The position numbers were made by a program, and so were the translations under genes. The notes beneath the pieces were generated by a model. The model saw nothing but the letters and a program-made list of their open reading frames with translations. It ran no database searches and was not told the DNA's origin. From Bilabrum cf. latius (taxonomy: Eukaryota > Bigyra: Bicosoecida > Bigyra > Bicosoecida), in assembly GCA_965178125.1 (NCBI GenBank), contig OZ237764.1, positions 558,001 to 622,000 on the forward strand: a DNA stretch of 64,000 nt, in the 5' to 3' direction. Shown here piece by piece: positions 38,901-51,686 of the stretch; position 1 is the stretch's first letter, and each line of letters opens with the position of its first letter.

Positions 38901-40773
38901 GGACAAACGCACGGCCCCTCTGCAGAGCCGCACCAGGATTATAGTTGGCAATGAAGGTGCGCGCTGACATGATCACAGCAACATTCACGATGCTCGTGTT
39001 CACCTGCGTGGGTTGGAAAGCCACTGCAAGCTCTGGCTCGCCATCTCCGTTCGCATCGCCGACCCACGCCAGGGCGCGGCCAAACGAGCTGCTGTTGCTG
39101 TCGGCTGGTAGAGGAAGCAGCACCCCCCACTGGCTCGTGGCGGCATTGCGACGATGCATGATCCTCAGGGCGCTCAACACATACCCGGTGCCATTGAGAG
39201 AGAGAACAAATACGGCCCCGGGGGACTGACCTGCCGTCGTGCTGAACGCCGAGGCGCCCACTGCCAGGACCGCCCTGCAATAGCCCCTGCAGCTCGTCCC
39301 GGCCATGCCGGGTGGGAGAGCCGCGAGTGCAGAGCCGAACCGCGTGAGGCTCTCAGTTGCACTGCCCATTCCATGGAATCCAGACATTCCCTGCGCTATA
39401 ACCGTGTGGTTAACATAACTTCCAGCTCGGTCTAGTGTGACGAGTGCAACACCCCCCCGAACGGTGCTGGCAGGGCTGCTGTAGGTGGGGGCCCCGATAG
39501 CCACAGTGGTGAGCTTTGCGCCACCATGCAGTGCACCTAGCCCCGCGAGGCTTTGTCCGAAAGAATCGGAATTGAATATGAGCCCAGGTGGGGGCGTCAC
39601 CCCAATCGTCACACGCACCAGCTTGACAAGCGACAGGTCACCGGTGGGACTAGTGAGCCCCACCCAGACGCGCCTCGGCGACGATTCGGTGACTAAAAGG
39701 TCCTCCGTGCCCGACCCATCCACATCACCCACTGCAGCAACGGCCATCCCGATCCCCCCGCTGTTGCTCCATGCATTAAAGTCGTGGCCCTGGGACCCTT
39801 TCGCCCACATCGTGTATGACGAGCCGATTCGGGCGGGTGCGCACGCGCTGGTTGATGGTGATGATGGCGCTGATGGGGACGGGCTGGGCGACGGGATCAG
39901 GTGATTGAAAGTCCCGCACATGTCATACTGCAAGAAACGTTCCCGGAATGCCCCGGGAAACCGCACGAGCAGGGCATGCCTGGATGGGTATCCTGGGCCC
40001 GTGCCACCGGCGAAGCATGGTACCGGGTACTATACGTCCGGGCCGGGCCCAGTTGAGCTACAAGGCGAGCAACCCGTAGAAGCAGCTTCTACGGATGCTT
40101 GCTTCAGTGCGTCTTGGTCGTTCATGTCAATTAGACCTCCTTGGCTCGTGCGAACTGTGCTGTATTGGAGCACCGGCAAAGCCCTGCCGGTGAAATTGAA
40201 CCTGCGTAGGTTTGTGCCCCACTCCACGGCCAAGGCAACAGCAACTTCTAGAAAATTGCCACCGGTATCCGCTCCGCATACCCCTGGTGAGGCACACCTC
40301 GGCCAATTCTGAACAGCGACGTCCAGCGCAACCTGTCCTGAAGAGACCTGCGATGTGCTCCCGTCGCCGAGAGTCAGCCTCCCATCCTCGAGAAAAGTAT
40401 AAAAGGCCACATTAACGGACTTGTTTGCTGATGTCCATTGCATCACATATCTCGCAGCGCGCACCCCGTGGCATGCAGATGTGACTGAACGTGTCTCGAT
40501 CACAGGAGCGGGTGATGGGCTGTGACTGGGACTAAGCAGCTCATGAGATACCGTTGATAGCTACATATCGGCGCCATTACGCTCAACAACGTACGCGACA
40601 AAAGGACTGGCCGTTTCGTTAGCGGGCGAATTGCCGAAGCCCATGAACTGCAAGGTTCCGCTACCTTGCCCGAATTGTCCCTCGGCTGGACAAATGTTTA
40701 CTGCAGTTCCATGTGTAAACTGAGTTGAATCAAATAACGACACGACATGTAAAACAATGACTAATCGCAGCAT
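32956..40773 (-). CDS. FG-GAP surface protein 1, single-pass membrane protein
   Basis: One exon of 2,605 residues, ATG at 40773, TGA at 32956-32958, with about 20 in-frame TAGs (40561, pairs at about 38515 and 35011, 37987, 36064-36090, 34318 and others). Order: signal peptide (MLRLVIVLHVVSLF); an N-terminal domain shared with the paralogue; repeated FG-GAP/VCBS blades, recognised by GDVDGSGTEDL, FGSALA and GDANGDG calcium-type motifs (about residues 310-1270), as in integrin-alpha-like beta-propellers; a Ser/Pro/Thr-rich stalk (about 1,290-1,460); a conserved block containing ANVTGSM-Q-FVLIDG; a transmembrane helix at about 1,880-1,905 (ALTIAVGAVGAILVVALIAG); and a 700-residue polar cytoplasmic tail rich in Ser and Gln. 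It ends 117 bp from the convergent kinase-like gene and begins 141 bp from the end of its paralogue. Adhesion or signalling is a plausible role, inferred from domains. Confidence 0.85.
36423..36870 (-). repeat. 42-bp Ser-rich stalk repeat, about ten units
   Basis: Units of about 42 bp encode SASPSTSSSTSPSI-like 14-mers on the minus strand, with occasional shorter units. The array forms the stalk between the propeller and the membrane-proximal part of FG-GAP protein 1. Confidence 0.9.
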
Positions 40774-40914
40774 ATCGCTTCAGAAATGCAGCGCCGACTT
40801 TCGGTGTGGAATGGTCGCAGTTGGTCGCAAATGCCATTGGTGCACCTTCAAGGTGTGCATGCACAGACTAGACGAGTTGCAACGCAGTCGCTTTATTTCG
40901 ACCACCTATACGAA

Positions 40915-43900
40915 TCAATAAAGCTGTGACTATCCCGGCCGCAGCAGGCCCGTGCCCCCGTCCATCGAGCTGGCCCCTGATGTCCCAAGTCTGTCTCGAG
41001 CTCCTGGTCCAGCCTTTTCAGCTCCGAGTCTCCTGCCGCCGTACACCAGGCTCACGCGGCCATCCGGGTCAGAGGGAGGGGGAAGCGAGTCCATTCCAAT
41101 ACCATCAGAGACGATGCTGGAAGCAGCAGAGCTTACCTTTCGACGCGGTGGTGCTTCCGCTGATCCGATCCCTGAACCCCCAGCATTTATTCGCCCACCG
41201 GTCTTGCCGGCCCCGCTTGAGCGATAAGGTCCCTGCATAATGCCTTCAATTGAATTTCGATCATTCTATGATTCCGGTCTCGCTTGCATGTCCGTCATAG
41301 AGCGCCCCGTGCGCCACACATGGCGGGCCGTGCCTGCTCCTTCTCCGCCTGGACCTCTGCTGCGAACGTTCCACGTACTGCCGCGCGAACCTTTTAATGC
41401 TGCACCATCGTTGTAGACCTCTTCTATCCCCCTATCAATGGGACCACCAAGGCCAAATGCATTCGATGTACTGGCACTCACGGCCTCTTGCACGTCGGAG
41501 GCGCTGCGAATCGATGCGGCGGCTTTGCTTCGCGATGGAGACGCTCGCTCTTTCTGAGCAGATTCTGCTTCCGACGCCGCTGCATGCACCACCATGCGAT
41601 ACACTTCATCATCGAGCGCCGGCCCATCTCGTGGCTCGGACAGTATCTATGGCTGCACACTGGAATGCACGGCCGTGGCGCATGTCCCCGCTGCTGCACT
41701 CCCCTCACTCCCGCTGGCACTTCCATCTACAAAAGCCTTCGGATTGACACGTGTGTCTGGCCGACCTGCTCTTGGAGTCCTGTCAGTGTCTTGGTCCACC
41801 CCTGGTATGGCCTCAGAGCCAAGAAAGCCGCTCGGCTTTGCCTCGTGCGCTCTTCTGCGATGCTCGCGATGGTTTGAGGCAGCTGACAATTGAAAGGGTG
41901 ATGCAGTCGAAGAGAAGGACTTGGCATCATCATCAGCGCCGTTGATGGCACCTTTCAGATCAGAGCGGGCCGGGAGTACCCCGAGACCCCTGTGCTTAGA
42001 CCTCGATCTGCTGCGGGAGGTGGAAGCACTCCCATGCATCGTACCCGGAGAGGACCGTACCCTGATGCGCCGGATCGCAAGCCGTGCACTGCGAAGCGGG
42101 CTGCTGGGCGAGCTAGCGACAGCTGTAGCCACCGGGCTTCCTGCGCTAGAGGCACCATTAGGTTCTCCGCTGTCCTTGCACCCGGCTGCACCGCTTCGAT
42201 TGATAAACGCCGCTGGACCGGAAGAGTTCTCACTGTTGCCTGCTGCAGCGAGTTCAGAGTTGCTCGGATCAGAACCTCCAGCAAGCTCACCAGCTGATCC
42301 ACTGTCCTCATCAGACACAAACGCGGTACTCGTTGATTTCACTTGGTTCTCTTCCTCGGCCTCTCCATCCGCCCCTGATGCGACGTGCATGGCGTATGCG
42401 ACCAGCCCAGCAATAAAGACTATAAGCAGAATCCCGCAAGCTGCACCGACCGCAATTGTTAAAGCCGTAGATTCACTGCTGTCCAGACCCGAAGTTGTCC
42501 CAAGGTCAAGCCCGGGGACATCGCCATTGTCACCACCGTCCCCGTCATAATTTGTTGTTGCAGGACCCGGCCGATACAGAGTGCCGTCAGGATGAAGCAC
42601 CTGCCCACCAACTGCGGACTGGAGCTCCAAACCAATCCCTGCAGAGCCGCCTGCGCTCCTATCCAAGCGTACTAGTTCGCCGATGGATGACTGCCCGATG
42701 GCCTCCTGTAGAGCCGTTGTGCCCGCCTGCACGGATTCATTGCCAGTGAATCGCTCATGAATGGAACTAACAAGTGATCCTAGCATTGACCCTGGCTCAC
42801 AAGACGCGTTAGCTAAAGCCGCAATTGCTGCGAGCGCTCCCTGCGTCGAGTCTCTTGTTACAGCACATCTATGAGCTGCACCTTGATCGTTCATCTACAC
42901 TGCAATCCGCACTTCAAGAGCGAATGCGGCAGCGACGCTCCGCCATGGTGCCCCGATATCCGCCCGAGAATCATTCAGGCTGTTGCCACCAGACAGCAGC
43001 CTCTGAGCAGCAAAAGCAACGCCTGCTGAGCTCCGCTGTGCATCGCTTCGACCTCGCTTCTCCGCGATGCCGAGGCTAGCCAATGCCCTTCTCGCACTCT
43101 TCACATCACTACCTGCAGCGCTAGTCTCATCCACGGTGTCAGTGCTTGCAAGTGCCACAACCGCTATCGCACCGGTCTGATAGCTCAGCCTGCCGCCAGA
43201 CCACACGATTCCCTGCTATGGGATACTTCCACTGACTGGCACACCAAGCACAGCCATCAAGGCTTGCCCGCATGCCACCTACAGCAGCTAGACAGACGTC
43301 ACGCTCGCGTCTCTGATTCCAGCTCCGTCGATCAAGACGAACTACATGGAGCCCGTCACATTCGCCTTTACAACAGCAACGGCACCTTGGCTGGGTGCGG
43401 GCGTAGAGCCAATGCCTCCAGTTGGAAAAGCAGAAATGCTGGGGCTGGCGCTGATCGATGGGCTGGGGCTAGTACTGGTGCTGGCGCTAGTCGATGGGCT
43501 GGCGCTGCTGCTGGTGCTCGGGCTAAACGACGGGCTGGTGCTGCTGCTGCTTGGGCTGATCGATGGGCTGGCGCTGCTGCTGGTGCTGGAGCTGATCGGT
43601 GGGCTGGCGCTGCTGCTGGTGCTCGGGCTAAACGACGGGCTGGTGCTGCTGCTGCTTGGGCTGATCGATGGGCTGGGGCTAGTACTGGTGCTGGCGCTAA
43701 TCGATGGGCTGGCGCTGCTGCTGCTGCTCGGGCTAAACGACTGGCTGGTGCTGCTGCTGCTTGGGCTGATCGATGGGCTGGCGCTGCTGCTGTGGCTGTG
43801 GCTGGCGCTAATCGATGGGGTGGTGGTGCTGCTGGTGCTGCTGGTGCTGCTGCTTGGGCTGATCGATGGGCTGGCGCTGCTGCTGCTGCTGGTGCTGGAG

Positions 43901-45463
43901 CTGATCGATGGGCTGGCGCTGCTGCTGCTGCTGGTGCTGGAGCTGATCGATGGGCTGGCGCTGCTGCTGTGGCTGTGGCTGGAGCTGATCGATGGGCTGG
44001 CGCTGCTGCTGTGGCTGTGGCTGGCGCTAATCGATGGGGTGGTGGTGCTGCTGGTGCTGCTGGTGCTGCTGCTTGGGCTGATCGATGGGCTGGCGCTGCT
44101 GCTGCTGCTGGTGCTGGAGCTGATCGATGGGCTGGCGCTGCTGCTGTGGCTGTGGCTGGAGCTGATCGATGGGCTGGCGCTGCTGCTGTGGCTGTGGCTG
44201 GCGCTAATCGATGGGGTGGTGGTGCTGCTGGTGCTGCTGGTGCTGCTGCTTGGGCTGATCGATGGGCTGGCGCTGCTGCTGCTGCTGGTGCTGGAGCTGA
44301 TCGATGGGCTGGCGCTGCTGCTGTGGCTGTGGCTGGAGCTGATCGATGGGCTGGCGCTGCTGCTGTGGCTGTGGCTGGCGCTAATCGATGGGGTGGTGGT
44401 GCTGCTGGTGCTGCTGGTGCTGCTGCTTGGGCTGATCGATGGGCTGGCGCTGCTGCTGCTGCTGGTGCTGGAGCTGATCGATGGGCTGGCGCTGCTGCTG
44501 CTGCTGGTGCTGGAGCTGATCGATGGGCTGGCGCTGCTGCTGCTGCTGGTGCTGGAGCTGATCGATGGGCTGGCGCTGCTGCTGCTGCTGGTGCTGGGGC
44601 TGATCGATGGGCTGGCGCTGCTGCTAGTGCTCGGGCTGATCGATGGGCTTGTACTGCTGCTGGTGCTGGGGCTTAAGGTCATTGTGCTAGTAGTGGGCCA
44701 TGTAGATGGGGACGCAGAAGGGTTCACAGACGGCATGAGGAGACCACTGCTGCCCGCAGTAGGGCAATTCGATTGACCGTGACTGCCACCAGACGTGCCC
44801 CAGAGTAGGACCGCGCCTCGTTGTTTGTTGGGATGCCCGCCCCTGTGCCTTGGTGCACCCACCGCGATGACCGGCTCGCTGCATCCACTGAAATTGCCAC
44901 TCGTAACGGATGTGCCCAGTCTTGGATCATCGGAGACATCGATGGAAGCGCCGTCACCGTCTGTGCAGCAGTCCCCAGTGATCATGCTGCTGTAAGTGAC
45001 AATCCCAGGATCCTACGCATCCAGCCCTAAGATATGGACGGCACCTGGCTGTGGTCCACCACTAGCTAGGGCTTCGTTGTGGCCTATGAGAAGACCCAGC
45101 CCGCCGCAACCTGAGGGATCGGAAATCGAAGCCAAGCTGCTACCGAACGATGACAGGTGTGCGGCCGCACCCAGAACGTTGGATGCATTCAAGATCGCAA
45201 CAGATCCCACCCCGGCGGTTGCATCTTCACCCGGATTTCCGGTTAGGACCAGCACCATCCCCTGACCGACGGATACTTGAGTATCAACAAGCGTTGATAC
45301 GGCCAGAGAATGCCATCCGTCCCCGTTGGAATCACCCAACCAGGTAATGGCCCGTCCGAAGCGCTGCAAAGAGTCAGCCGTGGACAGAGGTACCATTCGC
45401 CTAAATGCAGACGAGTGAACGGCGTCTATCACCGAGAAGTCTACGACATACCCCGTCTCATTG
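40915..45463 (-). CDS. FG-GAP surface protein 2, 3' part (downstream of the retroelement)
   Basis: Continues the frame of 53080-54785 once the element 45464-53079 is removed; total 2,084 residues, TGA at 40915-40917. This part begins inside a propeller blade (NETGYVVDFSVID) and holds FG-GAP motifs, a very long Ser/Pro stalk (43437-44676), a block NVTGSM-UAG-FVLIDG, a transmembrane helix near 42,420-42,500 (STALTIAVGAACGILLIVFIAG) and a polar tail. In-frame TAGs include 43342, 43312-43270, 43220, 45025 and 42895. Order and local sequence match FG-GAP protein 1, so the two are tandem paralogues. Standing alone, this piece has no promoter or signal peptide; unless the element is spliced or excised, it should not be expressed normally. 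Confidence 0.85.
43437..44676 (-). repeat. Ser/Pro stalk repeat with 177-bp higher-order units
   Basis: About 1.24 kb of short units (SPSIS-type) on the minus strand. A marker motif (ggggtggtggtg on the plus strand) recurs at about 43817, 44036, 44213 and 44390, spacing 219, 177 and 177 bp, showing higher-order 59-residue units. The array is over twice as long as that of the paralogue. Confidence 0.85.
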
Positions 45464-45618
45464 AAAACTGACATTGATTTGTACGTTACATCGAATCAGT
45501 TCTAGAACCTCCGGTTAGGGTTGCTAGATAAATGCGAGGGCGCGCTGGGTCCCGGCTCCTCGGGCGGTTGACCACCCGTGGTGCCACAAGGGGACCCGGC
45601 TGCTGGTGCAGCCTGCGC
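45464..45618 (-). repeat. Split direct repeat B2 (outer)
   Basis: 155 bp, matches 46343-46497 with one mismatch seen (acccgg versus atccgg). It forms the outer 3' end of the element; its edge abuts the FG-GAP coding sequence. Confidence 0.92.
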
Positions 45619-46169
45619 GCCTGACGCGGGTAAGCAAAGTGCCTACCCACCGGAGGTATTATTCAATTCATACAATGCAAGCAGATGCGCTCGAAGTTCT
45701 AAACACCCAGCCTATGGCTGGGAAAAGTCACCCGAGCTCGGTGCCGCCCTCTCAGTGAGGTGACGACCCCTACATCCAAATCCGTCAGAGTGTCTGCATG
45801 GCCTGAACTAGAAAGACCCAAATTGTTCCGGTAGAAACTCGTCCACGCCTAGGTGCCGCCCTCTCCGTGAGATGACGACCCCTCTTTCTGCTGACTGTCC
45901 GCGAGTGACTTGCTGGCTGAGTCGATGCCGCCAAGATCACGCGCTTTCTGAGTGCCGCCCGCCGGCGTCCGGTGGCGCCTCTCATGTCCCTGATTGTGTG
46001 CCATGCCCTCTGCCCTGCCGGGTGCGCTGTCGCTGTGTGCCACCTCGCTGGCCCTGGGCAGTCCATCGCGCTCCAACCGTCGTGGTGCCGCGTAGTCCAC
46101 TGCTCCCAACTCGGGCCCAGAGTCATGACCCTCATCCTTCTACTTCCTCTACACTTTGCGGGTGGGCGG
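45619..46169. other. Spacer between A2 and B2 of the retroelement
   Basis: 551 bp inside the element. Short ORFs here are not convincing. No recognised feature; it includes two copies of a gccgccctctc-gtgag-tgacgacccc motif near 45,740 and 45,855. Confidence 0.5.
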
Positions 46170-46342
46170 GAAAACTTTTTGCAAGCCGACTCAGAACTAC
46201 AATATCCTGTAGTACGTGTCTTATTGAGCTCGGCCGAGACCACTGTACTCGGCGTACCCTCGGGAAGATGAGTCGAGCTTCACGCAAATCAATCCCAGTT
46301 TCTACAGTTCCGGTCTTACTGGTTGTAACCCCAGACCTGCTA
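46170..46342 (-). repeat. Split direct repeat A2 (inner)
   Basis: 173 bp, apparently identical to 52907-53079. It abuts B1 directly at 46342/46343. Confidence 0.93.
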
Positions 46343-46497
46343 AAAACTGACATTGATTTGTACGTTACATCGAATCAGTTCTAGAACCTCCGGTTAGGGT
46401 TGCTAGATAAATGCGAGGGCGCGCTGGGTCCCGGCTCCTCGGGCGGTTGACCACCCGTGGTGCCACAAGGGGATCCGGCTGCTGGTGCAGCCTGCGC
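46343..46497 (-). repeat. Split direct repeat B1 (inner)
   Basis: 155 bp, one mismatch to 45464-45618. It starts directly at the end of A2. Confidence 0.92.
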
Positions 46498-46572
46498 CGT
46501 ACTGACCCGCAGATTTGGCCACCTGTGGCCACTGCGGCTTGCCGCCCTACGCATACTGACCTGTGGGTCACG

Positions 46573-47706
46573 TTAACTTGCTGCTGTGACTGCTCCCCGG
46601 TAGGCCGCGAGCATCGCTCTTGCCCTCGATCTGGTGCTCATGCCCAGATAGTAGTTCGCTGTCTCGGGTGACCGCCACGCAGCTTGTTGCATCAATTGCT
46701 CAATTGAAATGCCCCCTTCCGCCGCCATGGTGGCTCCCGTTCGCCTCGTTGAGTGCGTAGTGAACCTGATCACTGGCGTGCCTGGCCGCCGGTACTTGGT
46801 AAGAATGCTCCGCATAGTTGCTGTCCAGCTCTTGGGATGCCATTTCCCAGTCTTTCGCGCATCCGGGTTGATGAAGCGTAGTCCACTTGCTCCTGACGTG
46901 CTCGTGAGTGCCGTATTCGTCGGGTTCCGGGCTCTCATCGCTGTCAGCGCTCTCGCTCGTGCGCGCATGCCCAGAGCTGCGAGCTCGGCAACTCGAAATG
47001 GGCCACCATCGTCCAGCGGAATGACGGCCTGCTCTGGTTCATCTCTGTCCTTGGTTGTTTTGCGACGCATGCTGGCCACGACCCATGTACTGTCCTTGGA
47101 CTTATACTCTTGCAAGTCTCCTAGCTTCAGGTTCAGGATTTCCTTGGATCGCCCAAGGATGATGCAGCCATGGATGAACGCATCCCAAGCGCAGAGCTCC
47201 TTGTCTGAACCCATCTTGATGACTTGATCATTGACGTACATCACGTCCTCGGTTGGGATCACTCGTGCTCGCTTCCGGCGGTTGCCGAGTAGGTGCAGCT
47301 ACTTGGCCCGCCCTTTCGGTAATTTCCGACCCAGCCGCATTGTTTCGTCGGCAATCGGGGCGCCAATCTCCAAAAAATGCTCGACCAAGTGGCCAAATTC
47401 TCTCTTGATGGTGCCCTCGCCGACCTTGTCGTCCCTAACCCTGACGTACAGGTAGCTCAGGATGGAAGAGCAGCGTGTGGGGGACTCGTCTCGTGCCTCG
47501 CTGGCGTACTTCTTGAACTTGGCGATGCTTTTCCGCTTCTTATCTTCAGTCTCCTTGGTCTTGATCATGCTGAGGGCGATGGCTCCCGCCAGATCCGCCG
47601 AGCGGGCTGGAGGGCGGTGCTCCACCCGCGGCCGTGTGGTCGCCTCCGTCAGGCTCTTCATCATGGTGCATACCTTTGCTGCAATCTGATCGTCTCGTGT
47701 GTCCAT
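46573..47706 (-). CDS. Tyrosine recombinase of the PAT-like element
   Basis: 377 residues, ATG at 47706, stop TAA at 46573-46575, one in-frame UAG (47299, RAK-UAG-LHLL). Catalytic features of tyrosine recombinases: Arg in the first box (ILGRSKEILNLKLGDL), HSTRRTGA as the H-x-x-R box, and a C-terminal NYYLG supplying the nucleophile Tyr. It would integrate the circular cDNA by site-specific recombination, which fits the lack of target duplication. The start overlaps the end of the RT ORF by 161 nt in another frame, as is common in DIRS elements. It is one of the few clear TAA-terminated genes here. Confidence 0.9.
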
Positions 47707-50700
47707 CTGCTGCTTGGTGCAGGGCGGCGAGCAATTCTGGCTGCGACGGAGGCCACTCCTTTCCCTTGATCAACGGATGCAACAGTATCGTCTCCTCACA
47801 ACACGTGACCGTCACCGTGGATACTCCTGCTTGCCCCCACAATGTGTGAGCTGTGGCGTGGTCAGCCTTTCCAAGTGCGTCGTTAGCAGCTACCCAAGGC
47901 TTGCTGCGTGGTAGATGCCGTGGAACAAGTGTAATTTTCCTAGAATCCAGGATATCCGCTAGCCTCGTCAGGGTTGCTTGCGTCCTAACTGTGGAGCCCC
48001 TGAAAGTGCACAACTGGACACAAGTTCCAGCGTTATCACAATCCCAATATATTGTAGTCGGAGTGCTTGGTCTGCACTGCAGAGCTGCTCTGAGTGCTCC
48101 CGTTGCTGCTACTATGGTCTCACGGGCTGTTGATGACTTCTCCGGGTCCGTGCTACCTTCCGTTCCCCAAATATCTCGGGGAAGTGGAAACACTAGGGCT
48201 GAACAAATTGGCCTTCCAATACTGATAGCTCCGGTGGATACACTAGCGTCTGAACTGCCGAATATCGAAATGGCGCCAGACTTCGATCCCGGTTTGGCTC
48301 CGAGTCCGCATGCGGCATCCTGGGGATCTGGAGCGCTCCGCTCAGTATTTATACCCAAGAGCTTTGACATCGACGTAGTTGCGTCTCGCATTAGCATCCC
48401 CTGGAGAGTTTGTACTGCTCGCGCTATATCTGGGCGTAGGAATGCGTTGCTGCCGTTCCGTTTGGCTTCGTTTGCCACAACGACGAGTGCCGCACTGCGG
48501 GCCATCTGGCCCCTACTGCCTCCTGCATACGCTAGCGCCTTCCCCTACAGATGTTCCAGTAGGTCAACTGGAATGCGCAGTCGTTGCCTTGATGCCCGCA
48601 TCGTGGCCTTCAACGTGATTGCGAGATCCTTCTGCTTGTCCGGTGGGGCTCGCGCGTCGATCGTAGGTGACGTCGAGATATCCATTCCCAGGAAACGCAT
48701 CTTTTGGCTTGGCAATGTCAGTTTGCTGATGCTCATGCTGAAACCTGCCTGTCGTGCGGTGAGGACGGAGGTGAACATACCCGCCCATGCCGCTGGTGCT
48801 TGTCGTTCTCCCCCGGCGAAATCGTCCATGTATACCGACTGAAGGAAGCGCTTTGCTCGGATGATGTCCGCCAACGACTCGGTGGCTGTCTGTAGATGGA
48901 TGGGCGAGTGCACCATTCCCATCGGCATGCGAAAAAAATGTGCCGCTAGGCCGTTCGCGCTGAACCACGTGAAGTTCCAGGAAGCCGGGTGAGCCTTGAA
49001 GGCATAGAAAGCTTTTGCCACGTCCCAACTATATATCCATGACCCTGGATCCAATTGAGCTGCAAATTCTGCTGGTCCATCTAGCCCAAAATGCAGCTAT
49101 GCTGCATGTGGTCGTAGTCCCGAGAAATCCACGACGAGCCTGGCCTTCTCACTTGGTACTGTGCGTCGCTGCATGCCCACGCCGGGGGTGAGCTTCCAAG
49201 CGTATTTCCGGACCAGAAAGGCTCTCGGCATATCTGATGTTGCCGGTGCCGATGTAACTCGAATGAATCCTGCCTCTGCCTGCTTTCGAATCTCAGTGGA
49301 CAGGGCTGATTGGGTCAAGGTACCCTCGTGCCAGTCGACGTCTCCACCGTCTCGTGGAGCCTTGATCGCTGCGTCAGGCTCGAGGTACCAGTGGAAAGGC
49401 GCGCCATACTTGCCTAAGACGTGCAACACCTCTGCCACCGGACAAAACTGCGCGGTGCAGTCTGAGCATGTAGCTAGATGCATCCAATACAGTTTGTCCC
49501 CACTGTGCACTTGCATGCTCCTCAGTGCGCTGCTCTGCGAGTTCATGCCGCTACGTTGCTCCACAATAGCCCTCTCGGTGTGCTCTGCTCTGGCTCCCTG
49601 ACGGGCTACAAGAGTTCGCTCCTGGGTGGCCTGCTTTACAGCGGACGACTAATTCCTCGAGGCCTCCTCCCGGGTCCCCCCAAGGCTAACTCTAGCATCA
49701 AGGGATGGTCCCGTGGATTTGACAGGCAGTATGAGTCCCCCTTCGCCGTGACCTAGTCGGACCTCTCCTTCTAGTGCGAACGTCGGAGGCACTCTGCCGC
49801 CTTGCTGCTGCTACGTCGGTGCTGATGTTCGTGCTGCTTCCTACTACCGCGGCTGCACTTCGACCTGGCCCTTCTGCGCCTCGCGCTGGGGGTGCTGTCG
49901 TCGCGCCGCTAGTAGATGTTCTGCAAGGGCTCGTGCTCGCCTGGGGGGTGGCGTATGCTCCGCCTCCCGCATGCATCCCAAATCTCGCCGAAGCGCCGCC
50001 CGGAGCCACTACTGGGCTACTCGTGGTGAGCTGGCGCTGATTGCGCGCTTTCTGCAGTCCTTGGCCGAGAATCGTTCCGCTTGATGTTTGTGGCCCCGGG
50101 GTCCCGTTGGGAACAGCCGCAGAAGGTCAATCAGGTCTGGGTCGGGGCCCTCTCTGGGGTGGTCTAGCCATGAGGAGAGTATACGAACGCTGGCTGCTTG
50201 CTGTTTGGGTGATAGCGATTGAAATCCTCTTTGTACACAATCATCCCAAAGCACCCCTGTTCTGATTAGCCGCGCTTTTACTTCGTCCACTCCCCTCGCC
50301 TCCTTTTAGGAGCTGGCCTGGGAATCGCCGTCGTCGTCGCTGTCGTCCGCACCTGCGCCAGACGCCGCGCCTTGACCTGCCTTGACACGATTGTCTTGTC
50401 CCGTGTTCCCGTGCCGGTGGTGCTTGTGCTTCGGCCCGTTTTTCTTCTACCCGCGCTTGCCCCGCCCGCGCTTCTACCCCAGGCGCTGCTGGCCCTGGTG
50501 GTGAGCGCGCTTGGCTGCTTGCATTGCCATTGCCGCGAAGGCCGACTCCGGATGCATCTTCGTGGGGCTGCTGTGAATCTGCATGGCCATTGCTGCACCC
50601 GCTGCAGCTGACGATCCCATTGGCGAGGCGGACGTTGATGTCCCCGAACCGCTGGTTGCGCTGGATGCCGATGACGTGGGCGGGACTCCGCTGCCCGGGT

Positions 50701-51646
50701 ATCTGCTCCCGAGCGGCCCAGTGTTCACGTTGAAGTATTGCGCCAGCCATACTGCCAACTAGTGCGGCATCAGGTGATTCTGCCGGTCCATGGTGTCCTG
50801 GCCGCGCCTGGGTGGCTCTGGGAGGAGAGTTGACGGGATGCTACGCAAGAGCAGCTGCATCGTCCCCGCATCGGCTGCAGACAGATCTGGATAGAATCCG
50901 ATCCTAGTGGCGAGCATCAGTTCGACTACCATGCGGCCCAAGCCACAATGTCCACCTTGCATGCTGACGCTCCGAGCAAACCGCTCCTTTACTGCGGCCG
51001 CTGCGCCCTGCACCGATCGAATGAAGGCTCTGGCGGTAATATCCTTGGACTCCGGGTTGCTCAATGTCAAATCCGAGACGTCCTCCTGCACCATTGCGTG
51101 GTGTCCTGCGTACGCATGCCACAGTGCCCGATCCCACGGTGGGAGATCGTCCAGCCCCCGGACTCCTGCACGAGTGACGATAGTGTTCAACCGATCGGCC
51201 GCCTTCACGATCCGATCCCAATCTCCAGCGTGTCCTGCTGCCCTCAGCGCACCTGAAGTACGCTCGCTCAACCGGTGGATGTAGGCGGTTATCGTCGTGG
51301 TCTTGCCCGACCAGACATATGTGTGGGAGTCCGCATCCAGATACAGCGGCAGGAGGTAATTGATAGGACCGACAAGCTACTCCAACACCCAGCTCATTCC
51401 CTGGGGCAGCCAGAGAGTCACACTGGAGTGAGCTGCGCGTACCGCGGTATCACTTGCCTTAGGCTGGTACTGTGTGCCTGCCAGCACCCGATGTCCGAAA
51501 TCCATACGGGCAGTTTTCAGCTTGTCGCCCAAGTCGTGAAGGGTCGTACGAAGGGCGTGAGCGACGACCGCCTGCAGGCGGTACGTAGGCCATCTCTAAG
51601 CTTTTGCAGGTGCGCTCGCTGCGCTCCCCGCAGCCCCGCCCCAGAA

Positions 51647-51686
<40 letters not shown>

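Noticed and set aside
43264-44776. Two plus-strand ORFs of over 470 codons (Trp/Ala-rich and Leu/Asp-rich)
   Set aside because: They are antisense readings of the Ser/Pro stalk repeat, open only because the repeat lacks stops in all frames. The minus strand has a signal peptide, propeller motifs and a paralogue.
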